DNA of 64,000 nt from Rhodobacter sp. (GTDB lineage: Bacteria; Pseudomonadota; Alphaproteobacteria; Rhodobacterales; Rhodobacteraceae). Each line of letters begins with the position of its first letter. Within the stretch, counting starts at the first letter, position 1. A program made the translations under genes and the position numbers. Shown piece after piece: positions 43,862 through 52,098 of the stretch. The notes under the pieces were generated by a model. That model was not told the DNA's origin. It saw nothing but the letters and a program-made list of their open reading frames with translations, and did not search any database. The stretch is from NCBI GenBank assembly GCA_027484145.1, contig JAIXUH010000013.1:558001-622000 (forward strand), given 5' to 3'.

Positions 43862-44872
43862 GTGGGGCTGATCAATTCTTACCGCCTTCGCTGGCAACGC
43901 AGGCGCCTTTTGGCGCGGGCGTTCCTGCATCGGCGCGACCTGACTGTGGTCGCGGACCGGATGGCATCGGTCCGCCCGCAGCCGATCCTTGCTTTTGTGA
44001 CCCTGCGCAACGAAAAGGTTCGGCTGCCGTATTTCCTGCAATACTACCGCGAACTGGGCATTGATCATTTCCTGATCGTGGACAATGCCTCGTCCGATGG
44101 GTCGCGGGAATATCTGGCCGCGCAACCCGATGTGTCGCTGTGGTCAACCACGGCCAGCTACAAGGGCAGCCGGTTTGGCATGGATTGGCTGGGCCATCTG
44201 CTGCGCCGCTATGGCCATGGCAACTGGTGCCTGACCATCGACCCGGATGAATTCTTCGTCTACCCCTTTTGCGAAACGCGCCCGATCCGCGCGCTGACAG
44301 ACTGGCTGGACACCACCGCCGTCCGCACCTTTTCGGCGCTGCTGCTGGACATGTATCCCAAGGGGCCGATCACGGGCCAACCCTACCGCGAAGGGCAAGA
44401 CCCGTTCGAAATTGCCCAGTGGTTTGACAGCGGCAACTACATGATCAGCCGCAACCCGGCCTATGGGAACCTGTGGATTCAGGGTGGCCCGCGCACGCGC
44501 ACCTTCTTTGCCGACAAGCCCAAGCTTTCGCCCGCGCTGAACAAGGTGCCGCTGGTGAAATGGCACCGCTCTTATGCCTATATCAGCTCCACCCACATGC
44601 TGCTGCCGCGCGGCCTTAATCTGGCCTATGACGAATGGGGCGGCGAAAAGGCATCGGGTGCCCTATTGCACGCCAAATTCCTTGATACCTTTGCCGCCAA
44701 GGCGGCCGAAGAGGTGTCACGTGGTGAACACTATGCCGCCAGTGCCGAATACAAGGCCTATCAGGAAGGGCTGTCCAAGCACCCCGATCTGTGGTGCAAG
44801 TGGAGCGAGAAGTATATCAACTGGCGCCAGCTGGAGATTTTGGGGCTGATGTCCAAGGGGAACTGGGCATGA
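43862..44872 (+). CDS. Glycosyltransferase family 2-like protein, copy 2
   Basis: A 336-residue paralogue of the preceding gene. It shares FVTLRNE, IDHFLIVDN, a catalytic acidic motif (DPDE at 127-130 here), NLWIQGGPR, LNKVP and a C-terminal WRQLE.LGL..KGNW. The DPDE in place of DADE and scattered differences suggest divergence in specificity after duplication rather than redundancy. The start is a GTG at 43862; upstream in the 160-base gap I see no gene. The stop overlaps the branching-type transferase start (ATGA), which ties it to the downstream genes more tightly than copy 1. Confidence 0.85.
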   Translation: MGLINSYRLRWQRRRLLARAFLHRRDLTVVADRMASVRPQPILAFVTLRNEKVRLPYFLQYYRELGIDHFLIVDNASSDGSREYLAAQPDVSLWSTTASYKGSRFGMDWLGHLLRRYGHGNWCLTIDPDEFFVYPFCETRPIRALTDWLDTTAVRTFSALLLDMYPKGPITGQPYREGQDPFEIAQWFDSGNYMISRNPAYGNLWIQGGPRTRTFFADKPKLSPALNKVPLVKWHRSYAYISSTHMLLPRGLNLAYDEWGGEKASGALLHAKFLDTFAAKAAEEVSRGEHYAASAEYKAYQEGLSKHPDLWCKWSEKYINWRQLEILGLMSKGNWA

Positions 44873-46587
44873 CCGTGGCAGGGGCGGGCGCGCGCGTCGG
44901 CTTTTTGATGCTGTGCCACACTGCACTTGACCGTGCAGCTCAGGTCGCGCGCCATTGGGCCGAACGCGGTTGCCCGGTTGTCATCCATGTTGACCGCCGT
45001 GTGGCCGCCGCACCCTATGCCAAGCTGATGGCCGACCTTGCCGATCTGCCCGATGTGCGGTTTTCGGGGCGTCATGCCTGTGAATGGGGAACCTGGGGCA
45101 TTGTCGCGGCCAGCCAGCAGGCTGCCACCATGATGCTGCGCGATTTTCCCGATGTGCGGCACGTCTATCTGGCCTCCGGCTCGTGCCTGCCGCTGCGCCC
45201 GGTCGAAGAGCTTGCCGCCTATCTGGACGAACGCCCCCGCACCGATTTCATCGAAAGTGTCACCACCGAAGATGTCGGCTGGACGGTGGGCGGCCTCAGT
45301 GTGGAACGCTTCACCCTGCGGTTCCCGTTCAGCTGGCGCAAACAGCGCGCGCTGTTCGACCTTTATGTCGAGTTGCAGCGCAAGGTGCGCTTTCGTCGCA
45401 AGATGCCCGATGGCGTTGTGCCGCATCTTGGCAGCCAGTGGTGGTGCCTGACCCGGCAAACCCTGTCGGCCATGCTGGAACACCCTGAACGTGCCCGCAT
45501 CGACCGCTATTTCCGCAAGGTCTGGATCCCCGACGAAAGCTATTTCCAGACCATGGTACGCATGGTTTCGTCCAACGTGGAAAGCCGCTCGCTGACCCTG
45601 TCCAAGTTCGACTATCAGGGCAAGCCACATATCTTTTACGATGACCACCTGCAGCTTTTGCGGCGGTCTGACTGTTTTGTTGCGCGCAAGATCTGGCCGC
45701 AGGCGGACAAGATCTATGCGGCCTTCCTGTCAGATGACCGCAGCCGTCAGGCCGTGGCCGAACCCAACCCCGGCAAGATTGACCGCCTGTTTGCCAAGGC
45801 GGTCGAGCGCCGGACAAAGGGGCGTCCGGGGCTGTATATGCAAAGTCGCTTTCCCAACGCCAACTGGGAAAACGGCCGCACCGCGGGCCCCTATTCGGTG
45901 TTTTCCGGCTTTTCCGACGTGTTCGAAAACTTCGAAATCTGGCTGTCCAAGGCCAGCGGCACGCGGGTGCATGGCCACCTTTTCGCGCCCGACCGCGTGC
46001 ATTTCGCCGGGGGCGAGCATGTCTATAACGGCGCTTTGTCCGACAGCGCCGCCTTGCGCGACTATAACCCCAAAAGCTTTCTCACCAGTCTGATCTGGAA
46101 CACGCGCGGCGAGCGGCAGTGCTTTCAGTTCGGCCCCGGCGATGACCAGACCCTGAACTGGTTCATGGCCATGGATCTGAACGCGCAGATTTCGGTCATC
46201 TCGGGCGCATGGGCGGTGCCGCTGTTCCATTCGAACCAGAATTTCAGCGACATCCGCCGCGAAGCCGCCCGCCTGCAAAAGCTTGAGCAAGAGTTTCTGA
46301 ATATCCTGCGCTCGCCCCATGCCAAGGCCCGCACGCGCATCTGGTCGCTGGCAGATTTCGTCGAAAACCCGATGGAGCCGTTGCAGACCATCATCGATGA
46401 AATCGGCCCCCGGCAGGGCCGCCGCCTGACCGAAGCGCCGCGCATGGCCGATCTGACCGGCTTTGGCCAGTTCCTGCAGAATCTGCGCAATCAGGGCATG
46501 CAGCCGGTGCTGATGGGCGATTTTCCCGTGGGCGATGACCCCAAACCCACCTCGACGCGCCGCGGGCGCCCCTATCTGGTGAAGTGA
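44869..46587 (+). CDS. Core-2/I-branching-type beta-1,6-N-acetylglucosaminyltransferase-like protein
   Basis: 572 residues. The N-terminal ~300 residues match the GT14 Core-2/I-branching fold: FLMLCHTALDRAAQVARHW, VVIHVDRR (38-44), YLASGSCLPLRP (about 100-111) and SQWWCLTR. GT14 enzymes add branching GlcNAc or xylose residues in eukaryotes; bacterial members act on surface glycans, with few characterised. The C-terminal ~270 residues (from about SRFPNANWENG) form a second conserved-looking domain I cannot assign. Start at 44869 in an ATGA overlap with copy 2; the sulfotransferase begins immediately after the stop. A branching role is inference. Confidence 0.8.
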   Translation: MTVAGAGARVGFLMLCHTALDRAAQVARHWAERGCPVVIHVDRRVAAAPYAKLMADLADLPDVRFSGRHACEWGTWGIVAASQQAATMMLRDFPDVRHVYLASGSCLPLRPVEELAAYLDERPRTDFIESVTTEDVGWTVGGLSVERFTLRFPFSWRKQRALFDLYVELQRKVRFRRKMPDGVVPHLGSQWWCLTRQTLSAMLEHPERARIDRYFRKVWIPDESYFQTMVRMVSSNVESRSLTLSKFDYQGKPHIFYDDHLQLLRRSDCFVARKIWPQADKIYAAFLSDDRSRQAVAEPNPGKIDRLFAKAVERRTKGRPGLYMQSRFPNANWENGRTAGPYSVFSGFSDVFENFEIWLSKASGTRVHGHLFAPDRVHFAGGEHVYNGALSDSAALRDYNPKSFLTSLIWNTRGERQCFQFGPGDDQTLNWFMAMDLNAQISVISGAWAVPLFHSNQNFSDIRREAARLQKLEQEFLNILRSPHAKARTRIWSLADFVENPMEPLQTIIDEIGPRQGRRLTEAPRMADLTGFGQFLQNLRNQGMQPVLMGDFPVGDDPKPTSTRRGRPYLVK

Positions 46588-47979
46588 TTGGCCCAGGCGT
46601 TTGACAGTTTCGTCATGTTTGCCGAAATGCGGACAGGCTCCAACTTTCTGGAGGCGAACCTGAACACGATGGCGGGCGTCACCTGCCATGGCGAGATGTT
46701 CAACCCGCACTTCATCGGCAAACTGAACCAGACCTCGTTTCTGGGGTTTTCTATGGCTGACCGTGCCACCGACCCGCTGGCGCTGATCCGTGCCGCGCGG
46801 ACGCAGACCACCGGGCTGGCCGGCTTTCGCTATTTTCATGACCATGACCCGCGGGTGCTGGAACCCGTTCTGGAAGACCCCGCCTGTGCCAAGATCATCC
46901 TGACCCGCAACCCGATCGAAAGCTATGTCAGCTGGAAGATCGCGCAGGAAACCGGGCAGTGGAAGCTGACCAATTCCAAAAAGCTGAAGACCGCGCAGGT
47001 GCTGTTTGATGCGGCCGAGTTCGAGGCCCATCTTGCCGGGCTGCAGGCTTTTCAGGTGCGCCTGATGCATGGCTTGCAGGTCACCGGGCAGACGGCGTTT
47101 TACATCGACTATGATGACATCAACGATCTTGATGTGCTCAATGGCCTTGCCGCCTTTCTTGGGGTGCCGCCGCTGGAGCGTCTGGATGGCAGCCTTAAGA
47201 AGCAGAACCCCGAAGAGATTTCGGAAAAGGTTCTGAACCCCGAAGAGATGGAGCGTGCCCTTTCCCGACTTGACCGCTTCAATCTGGCCCGCACCCCCAA
47301 CTTTGAACCGCGCCGCCCGCCCATGGTGCCGGCCTTTGTCGCCGCGCGCAAAGCGCCGCTGCTTTACATGCCGGTGCGGTCCAATGTGGTGCCGCGCGTG
47401 ACAGACTGGCTGGCTTCCTTTGGTGGGGCCGAAAGCGACTTTACCCAAAAGACCCTGCGCCAATGGAAACGGGCCCGGCCCGGCCACCGCAGCTTTACCG
47501 TGGTGCGCCACCCGCTAGCCCGCGCCCATGATGCCTTTGTCGACCAGATTCTGACCGGAACCTTCCACGAAATCCGCAATCAGCTGGAAAAGGTCTACAA
47601 GCTGCCCCTGCCAGCGGCGGGCAAGCATTATGGCGACAAATACGCCCATCAGGCCGGGTTTCTTGCCTTTCTCAAATGGCTGAAGCTGAACCTCTCAGGC
47701 CAGACCGGCACCCGCGTTGATGCCTGCTGGGCCAGTCAGACCGCTGTGCTGCAGGGGTTCGCCCAGTTTCAGGGGCCCGATCTGGTGCTGCGAGAGGATC
47801 GTTTGGCCGAAGGTCTGGCCTATCTTGCGGATGAGGTCGGCAAAGCCTGTCCGGCACTTGCCCCCGCCCCGCAAGACGAAATGCTCGCCACCGTCTATGA
47901 TGATGAGCTGGAGGCCGCCGCGCGTGAGGCTTATGCCCGCGATTACGTGGGCTTCGGCTTTCGGGACTGGTCGGCCTGA
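46588..47979 (+). CDS. Sulfotransferase-like protein with two tandem domains
   Basis: 463 residues. The N-terminal domain has both PAPS-binding elements of sulfotransferases: the 5'-phosphosulfate loop RTGSNF (15-20) and the 3'-phosphate segment ILTRNPIESYVSW (TRNP 106-109), as in NodH/Stf0-like carbohydrate sulfotransferases. The C-terminal half (about 255-463) resembles the Sulfotransfer_2 group at VVRHPLARAHDAF (305-317), but its loop region reads LLYMPVRSNVVPR and lacks the usual K-x-A-G-T/S pattern. It may therefore be a degenerate second domain. The TTG start follows the preceding stop directly, so translation probably depends on coupling. The acceptor glycan is unknown. Confidence 0.78.
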   Translation: MAQAFDSFVMFAEMRTGSNFLEANLNTMAGVTCHGEMFNPHFIGKLNQTSFLGFSMADRATDPLALIRAARTQTTGLAGFRYFHDHDPRVLEPVLEDPACAKIILTRNPIESYVSWKIAQETGQWKLTNSKKLKTAQVLFDAAEFEAHLAGLQAFQVRLMHGLQVTGQTAFYIDYDDINDLDVLNGLAAFLGVPPLERLDGSLKKQNPEEISEKVLNPEEMERALSRLDRFNLARTPNFEPRRPPMVPAFVAARKAPLLYMPVRSNVVPRVTDWLASFGGAESDFTQKTLRQWKRARPGHRSFTVVRHPLARAHDAFVDQILTGTFHEIRNQLEKVYKLPLPAAGKHYGDKYAHQAGFLAFLKWLKLNLSGQTGTRVDACWASQTAVLQGFAQFQGPDLVLREDRLAEGLAYLADEVGKACPALAPAPQDEMLATVYDDELEAAAREAYARDYVGFGFRDWSA

Positions 47980-47989
47980 CGGCGGCCGT

Positions 47990-48454
47990 TCAGGCCGCCT
48001 GCGTCGTGCGCGCTTCGGTCAGAATGGCGTGCAGCTTGGCCGGGTCCGTATTCGCCCGCAGCTTTGACACCACCGCCTGATCACGCATGGTGCGGCTGAC
48101 CAAAGCCAGCGCCTTCAGATGGTCCACCCCCGAATCCTTGGGCGCGAACAGCCCAAAGATCAGGTCAACAGGCTGGCGGTCCACGCTGTCATAATCCAGC
48201 GGCTTTTCCAGCCGGATGAACACGCCCACGATCCGGTCCAGATCTTCCAGCCGCGCATGGGGCAGGGCGATGCCATGGCCCACACCGGTGGGGCCAAGGC
48301 TTTCGCGTTCCTGCAGGCCGTCAATGGCCGTCGCCGATGACAGCCCATAGCTGGCCGCCACCATTTCCCCCAGTTCCTGGAAGAGGCGCTTTTTGCTTGT
48401 CAGTTGCCCGACGACACGAACGGCGCCGGGCGAGAGTAGCTTGGAAAGTTCCAT
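47990..48454 (-). CDS. ptsN: Nitrogen PTS EIIA component (EIIANtr)
   Basis: A regulatory phosphotransferase subunit of the PTS-Ntr chain, without sugar transport. The 154-residue protein has the EIIA mannitol/fructose-type fold with the phosphorylated His66 in GIALPHARL. It lies 36 bases downstream of hpf on the minus strand, as in many proteobacteria where the order is lptCAB-rpoN-hpf-ptsN. Partners npr and ptsP are not in the window. The 3' end converges with the sulfotransferase gene with a 10-base gap. Confidence 0.94.
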   Translation of the reverse strand: MELSKLLSPGAVRVVGQLTSKKRLFQELGEMVAASYGLSSATAIDGLQERESLGPTGVGHGIALPHARLEDLDRIVGVFIRLEKPLDYDSVDRQPVDLIFGLFAPKDSGVDHLKALALVSRTMRDQAVVSKLRANTDPAKLHAILTEARTTQAA

Positions 48455-48490
48455 GAACCGTCGTTTTTTCCGGGCATCCGGTGTGATGCC

Positions 48491-49066
48491 CTATTTGCTG
48501 TTGCGCGGGTCGATCCAGCCAATATTCCCGTCATCCCGACGGTAGACCACATTTACCCCGCCATGTCCTTCGTTCCGGAACACCAGCATGCGTTGGCCCG
48601 ACAGTTCCATCTGCATCACGGCCTCACCCACGGTGATCGACGGAACCTTCGATTCCATCTCGGCAATGATGACAGGTGTCAGCGTGTCAGGCTCGGCATC
48701 CTCAGAGTCCTCGGTTGGGGCGAGGATATAGGAGGAGGCTCCGCCGAATTCAACTGGTGACGTTCGGGCATGGTGGTGATTGCGGATACGGCGTTTGTAG
48801 CGCCGCAGTTGCTTGTCCATCTTCTCACGGCACGACTCAAACGCAGCATAGATTTCCGATGCATGACCCCGCGCTTGCGCGGTCAGGCCCGTCGACAGGT
48901 GAATCACCGTTTCGCAGACATATTCATGCGCGACCTTGGAAAAGACGACGACCGTTTCAGTGGGGCGCTGGGCATATTTTTCAACCACTTCGCCCAGTTC
49001 GGCCTTCACATGGGTCTGAAGGGCTTCGCCGATGTCGATCTGTTTTCCGCTGATCTGATAGCGCAT
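48491..49066 (-). CDS. hpf: Ribosome hibernation promoting factor (long form)
   Basis: Binds the 30S subunit and promotes 100S dimers in stationary phase. The 191-residue length, with the N-terminal S30AE domain (MRYQISGKQIDIGEALQTH) and a C-terminal dimerisation domain (MLVFRNEGHGGVNVVYRRDD), marks the long form that dimerises ribosomes without RMF. It follows lptB after a 237-base gap that holds no gene. On the minus strand that gap contains a perfect TTGACA (49264-49259) with only a weak -10 18 bases on, so an independent promoter is possible. Confidence 0.94.
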   Translation of the reverse strand: MRYQISGKQIDIGEALQTHVKAELGEVVEKYAQRPTETVVVFSKVAHEYVCETVIHLSTGLTAQARGHASEIYAAFESCREKMDKQLRRYKRRIRNHHHARTSPVEFGGASSYILAPTEDSEDAEPDTLTPVIIAEMESKVPSITVGEAVMQMELSGQRMLVFRNEGHGGVNVVYRRDDGNIGWIDPRNSK

Positions 49067-49303
49067 GATGTCTCCTCCGCGCGGCTTGTTGCCCCTGACG
49101 CCGCCACGCGGGCGGTGCCAGAGGGGGTCGTTGATCTGAGATGGGGTCGGCGTGACAATCCTGCAAATATGCGGGGCCGAATATCAGCCGCAGGGCAGGA
49201 AAAAGACTGGGCGGGTTTCGCACGCATCACGGGTATTTGGCGACAGTGGGGGCGCCCTTGTCAACCGAATCGTCACAATGGCATGACAGTCATTCGGACA
49301 GGG

Positions 49304-50065
49304 TCAGCTGATGCGGAAGTTCTGGCCCAGATAGACACGCCGCACGGTTTCATCGCGCACGATTTCGTCGGTCGTGCCAGTCATCAACACCTTGCCATCA
49401 TGCAAGATATAGGCGCGGTCCACGATCTCCAGCGTCTCACGCACGTTGTGGTCGGTGATCAGCACTCCGATCCCGCGCGATTTCAGGTCATGCACCAGAT
49501 GGCGGATTTCCCCCACCGCAATCGGGTCAACCCCGGCAAAGGGTTCGTCCAGCAACAGATACTTGGGGTTCGCCGCCAGACAGCGCGCAATTTCCACCCG
49601 CCGCCGTTCGCCCCCCGAAAGCGCCAGCGCGGGCGCGCGGCGCAGATGGGCGATCGAAAATTCGCCCAGCAATTCTTCCAGCCGCTCGCGCCGCTTGTGC
49701 CGGTCAGATTCGGTGATCTCCAGCACGGCAAGGATATTGTCCTCGACCGACAGACCGCGAAAGATCGACACTTCCTGCGGCAGATAACCGATCCCCAGCC
49801 GCGCGCGGCGATACATCGGCAGCGCCGTCACATCCTTGCCGTCAATCACCACCTGCCCGCCTTCGGGCGTCACAAGCCCGGCGATGGCGTAAAAGCATGT
49901 GGTCTTGCCAGATCCGTTCGGCCCCAACAGCGCCACCACCTCGCCCCGCGACAGCTTGATCGAGACATCGCGGATGACCGGGCGCTTTTTATAGCTTTTG
50001 CGCAGGCTGTTCACGACCAGCCCGGCAGACCCTTCGGTGACAGAAAGTGTGGGCGCAGGCGTCAA
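49304..50065 (-). CDS. lptB: LPS export ABC transporter ATPase LptB
   Basis: The ATPase that drives LPS extraction from the inner membrane with LptFG and LptC. The 253 residues show Walker A GPNGSGKTT (48-56), signature LSGGE (149-153), Walker B D173-E174 and the H-loop His206. GERRRVEIARCLA and GVDPIAVGEI are typical of LptB. The N-terminus has a ~14-residue extension. Its start overlaps the lptA stop by four bases, giving a coupled lptC-lptA-lptB unit; lptFG are elsewhere. Confidence 0.95.
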   Translation of the reverse strand: MTPAPTLSVTEGSAGLVVNSLRKSYKKRPVIRDVSIKLSRGEVVALLGPNGSGKTTCFYAIAGLVTPEGGQVVIDGKDVTALPMYRRARLGIGYLPQEVSIFRGLSVEDNILAVLEITESDRHKRRERLEELLGEFSIAHLRRAPALALSGGERRRVEIARCLAANPKYLLLDEPFAGVDPIAVGEIRHLVHDLKSRGIGVLITDHNVRETLEIVDRAYILHDGKVLMTGTTDEIVRDETVRRVYLGQNFRIS

Positions 50066-50559
50066 GGGGTGCCACCGGATTTACCCGGCGTGAACACGGT
50101 CTTGACGCGGCCGGTCATGGTGCCGGTGCCATCGCGCAGGTTGACGTTCAGCGTTTCGCCGGAAATCGCGGCATTCCCTTGGGTCAGCAACACGTTGCCC
50201 GTCATCACGACAAGGCCCGAGTCGATGGTATAAACCGCTTCGGCGGCTTCGGCTGCATCGGTCGGGCTGACCAGCGTCACCCCTTCGGTGGCCAGCAGCC
50301 GCGCAATACCCTGCCCGCTTTCGGCATATTCCACCCGGATGCTGCCGGCGGTCATCCGCATCTCGCCCTGCTTGACCAGCACATTGCCGGTAAACAGCGC
50401 CGATCCATCGGCCTGATCCACCGAAAGCTGATCTGCGGTCACTTCAACCGGCAGCGACGTGTCCTGTTTCAACCCGCCAAAGCGAACGCCTGCCTGCTGG
50501 GCAAGGGCCGGGCCCGCAAACAGGGCCGCAAGGATCAGGGCGCGCAGGACGTTGGACAT
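50062..50559 (-). CDS. lptA: LPS transport periplasmic protein LptA
   Basis: A periplasmic bridge protein of the Lpt machine, 165 residues. The signal peptide (LRALILAALFAGPALAQQ) is followed by an OstA-like beta-jellyroll (LPVEVTADQLSVDQADGSALFTGNVLVKQG-type repeats). I chose the ATG at 50559 because it gives a compact signal peptide; an in-frame TTG at 50589 overlaps the lptC stop (TTGA) and would add ten residues while tightening coupling. The stop overlaps lptB by four bases. Position between lptC and lptB supports the assignment. Confidence 0.9.
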   Translation of the reverse strand: MSNVLRALILAALFAGPALAQQAGVRFGGLKQDTSLPVEVTADQLSVDQADGSALFTGNVLVKQGEMRMTAGSIRVEYAESGQGIARLLATEGVTLVSPTDAAEAAEAVYTIDSGLVVMTGNVLLTQGNAAISGETLNVNLRDGTGTMTGRVKTVFTPGKSGGTP

Positions 50560-50585
50560 GACTTGCCTGTGGGTAATGGGGCGGA

Positions 50586-51191
50586 TCAATTCGCTGGTCG
50601 GTATATCAGCTTCACGGCGCCGTTGAAAACCAGAAGATAGCTTCCCTTGCGTGTGGCATCGGCGGTCAGGTGCATCGATTGCGCCGTGACCGTGCCCGCA
50701 GGCCCGCTGGCGGTGACAGGCGCACGGGTTTGCACATCGGTCGCATCCATGGCGGCAATCATCTCATCGCTTTCCACCCGCCACCCGTTCGTTGATGTCA
50801 CCACCACCCCGCCCGTCAAAACGATTTGCCGCGCCGGGCCATCCACCCGCGCGGCGGCGGCGGCAAGGTCCGTGCGCACGCCATCGGGGGTTTCCAGCGT
50901 GCCCGTCAGCGCCTTTGCGCTGCCCGATCCGTTCGAGGCAGCCTCGGGGCGTGCCTCGCTTGCGGTCAGCGTCAGCGCGGCCCCGTCATCGGTCACACCG
51001 GCATAGGTGGGTTCGGTCATGCGTGGTTCGCGCAGCCGATCTTCGATATCCACATCGGCATAGGGAATGGCGTCATCGGGGTTGATCGTGCGCGCCACCA
51101 GAAACAGCGTCGACAGAATACCCAGCGCCAGCAACGGCAGCGCGATCTTGAGCCAGCCTATCAGCCGGGTGTGTGTGTCCTGATCGGTCAT
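50586..51191 (-). CDS. lptC: LPS export system protein LptC
   Basis: A bitopic inner-membrane protein that receives LPS from LptBFG and passes it to LptA. The 201 residues comprise a short cytoplasmic N-terminus, one transmembrane helix (about 12-33, WLKIALPLLALGILSTLFLV) and a periplasmic beta domain (VYSDDG-equivalent AGVTDDGAALTLTASEA, VVVTSTNGWRVESDEM). LptC is weakly conserved; the call rests on this layout and the adjacency to lptA-lptB. The rnd gene ends 86 bases upstream on the same strand. Confidence 0.88.
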   Translation of the reverse strand: MTDQDTHTRLIGWLKIALPLLALGILSTLFLVARTINPDDAIPYADVDIEDRLREPRMTEPTYAGVTDDGAALTLTASEARPEAASNGSGSAKALTGTLETPDGVRTDLAAAAARVDGPARQIVLTGGVVVTSTNGWRVESDEMIAAMDATDVQTRAPVTASGPAGTVTAQSMHLTADATRKGSYLLVFNGAVKLIYRPAN

Positions 51192-51277
51192 GGCGCGCTG
51201 CTGCTCTTTTCCCGCAAGGCTACAGCCTTACCGGGGTTGCGCCAATGGCACGTCGCATGACGTCGGCGAGACGTCGC

Positions 51278-51892
51278 TTAGTGGTGAAAGATATCCAGCG
51301 GCTCGTCATAGCCCATCAGGTCAAGCTCGGCCCGCGTCGGCAGAAAGGCAAACAGCCGCTGGGCAAGGTCTGTGCGCCCCTCACGCTCCAGCCGCTTTTC
51401 CAACTCGGCCTTCAACGCGTGCAGATACAGCACATCCGACGCTGCATATTCTTTTTGCGCGTCCGTCAGGGTTTCCGCGCCCCAGTCGCTGGTCTGCTGC
51501 TGTTTGGACACATCCACGCCCACCAGTTCCAGCAGCAGGTATTTCAGTCCGTGCCGGTCGGTGAACGTCCGGATAAGGCGCGAGGCGATCTTGGTGCACC
51601 ACACCGGCTGAGTCGTCACGCCAAACGCCTGTTTCAGCGCGGCAATGTCGAACCGTCCGAAATGGAACAGCTTCAGCGTGGCAGGGTCAGTCAGCAGGCG
51701 TTGCAGGTTCGGGGCCGATGTCTGCCCCCGCGCGATCTGCACAAGATGCGCATCACCGTTGCCATCGCACAACTGCACCACGCACAAGCGGTCGCGGCGC
51801 GGGTCAAGGCCCATGGTTTCGGTATCAATTGCGACAACCGGGCCAAACGTCAGGCCATCGGGAAGATCGTTCTGGTGCAGATGAATCGCCAT
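51278..51892 (-). CDS. rnd: Ribonuclease D-like 3'-5' exonuclease
   Basis: 204 residues comprising only the DEDDy exonuclease domain: Exo I DTETMGL (Asp23, Glu25), a central FHFGRFDIAALK (Exo II) and YAASDVLYLH (Exo III with the catalytic Tyr and Asp). The C-terminal HRDC domains of E. coli RNase D are absent, as is usual for the short alphaproteobacterial form. RNase D trims tRNA 3' ends. The gene lies immediately downstream of tRNA-Leu on the same strand, with a hairpin between them. Start at 51892; the open frame further upstream is antisense or tRNA sequence. Confidence 0.9.
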   Translation of the reverse strand: MAIHLHQNDLPDGLTFGPVVAIDTETMGLDPRRDRLCVVQLCDGNGDAHLVQIARGQTSAPNLQRLLTDPATLKLFHFGRFDIAALKQAFGVTTQPVWCTKIASRLIRTFTDRHGLKYLLLELVGVDVSKQQQTSDWGAETLTDAQKEYAASDVLYLHALKAELEKRLEREGRTDLAQRLFAFLPTRAELDLMGYDEPLDIFHH

Positions 51893-51911
51893 GGTAACCC
51901 CCGGAAAGCCA

Positions 51912-51941
51912 AAGGGTGCGGACCTTGCGGACCGCACCCTT
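51912..51941 (-). terminator. Hairpin between tRNA-Leu and rnd
   Basis: AAGGGTGCGG and CCGCACCCTT, a perfect 10-bp stem with a 10-base loop, followed on the minus strand by a short T run (TTT). It is probably the tRNA-Leu terminator, perhaps leaky, because rnd starts 20 bases further on. Confidence 0.7.
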
Positions 51942-51947
51942 GGAAAA

Positions 51948-52032
51948 TGGTGCCCAGAAGAGGACTCGAACCTCCACGCCTTGCAGCGCTGGTACCTGAA
52001 ACCAGTGCGTCTACCAATTCCGCCATCTGGGC
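51948..52032 (-). tRNA. tRNA-Leu (anticodon CAG)
   Basis: An 85-base tRNA with an encoded CCA end. The acceptor stem pairs GCCCAGA with TCTGGGC. The D-arm region reads GGCGGAATTGGTAGACGC. The anticodon stem CTGGT/ACCAG holds loop TTCAGGT with CAG at its centre. A class II extra arm and a T arm with GGTTCGAGTCC follow. The long variable arm and GGTAGACGC are typical of tRNA-Leu. Confidence 0.96.
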
Positions 52033-52098
52033 ACGCTTCAGTGGGGCGGTGTTTAGTTGCGGCGGTCGGGGGTGTCAACAGGTGCAAAGCGCGCAAGG

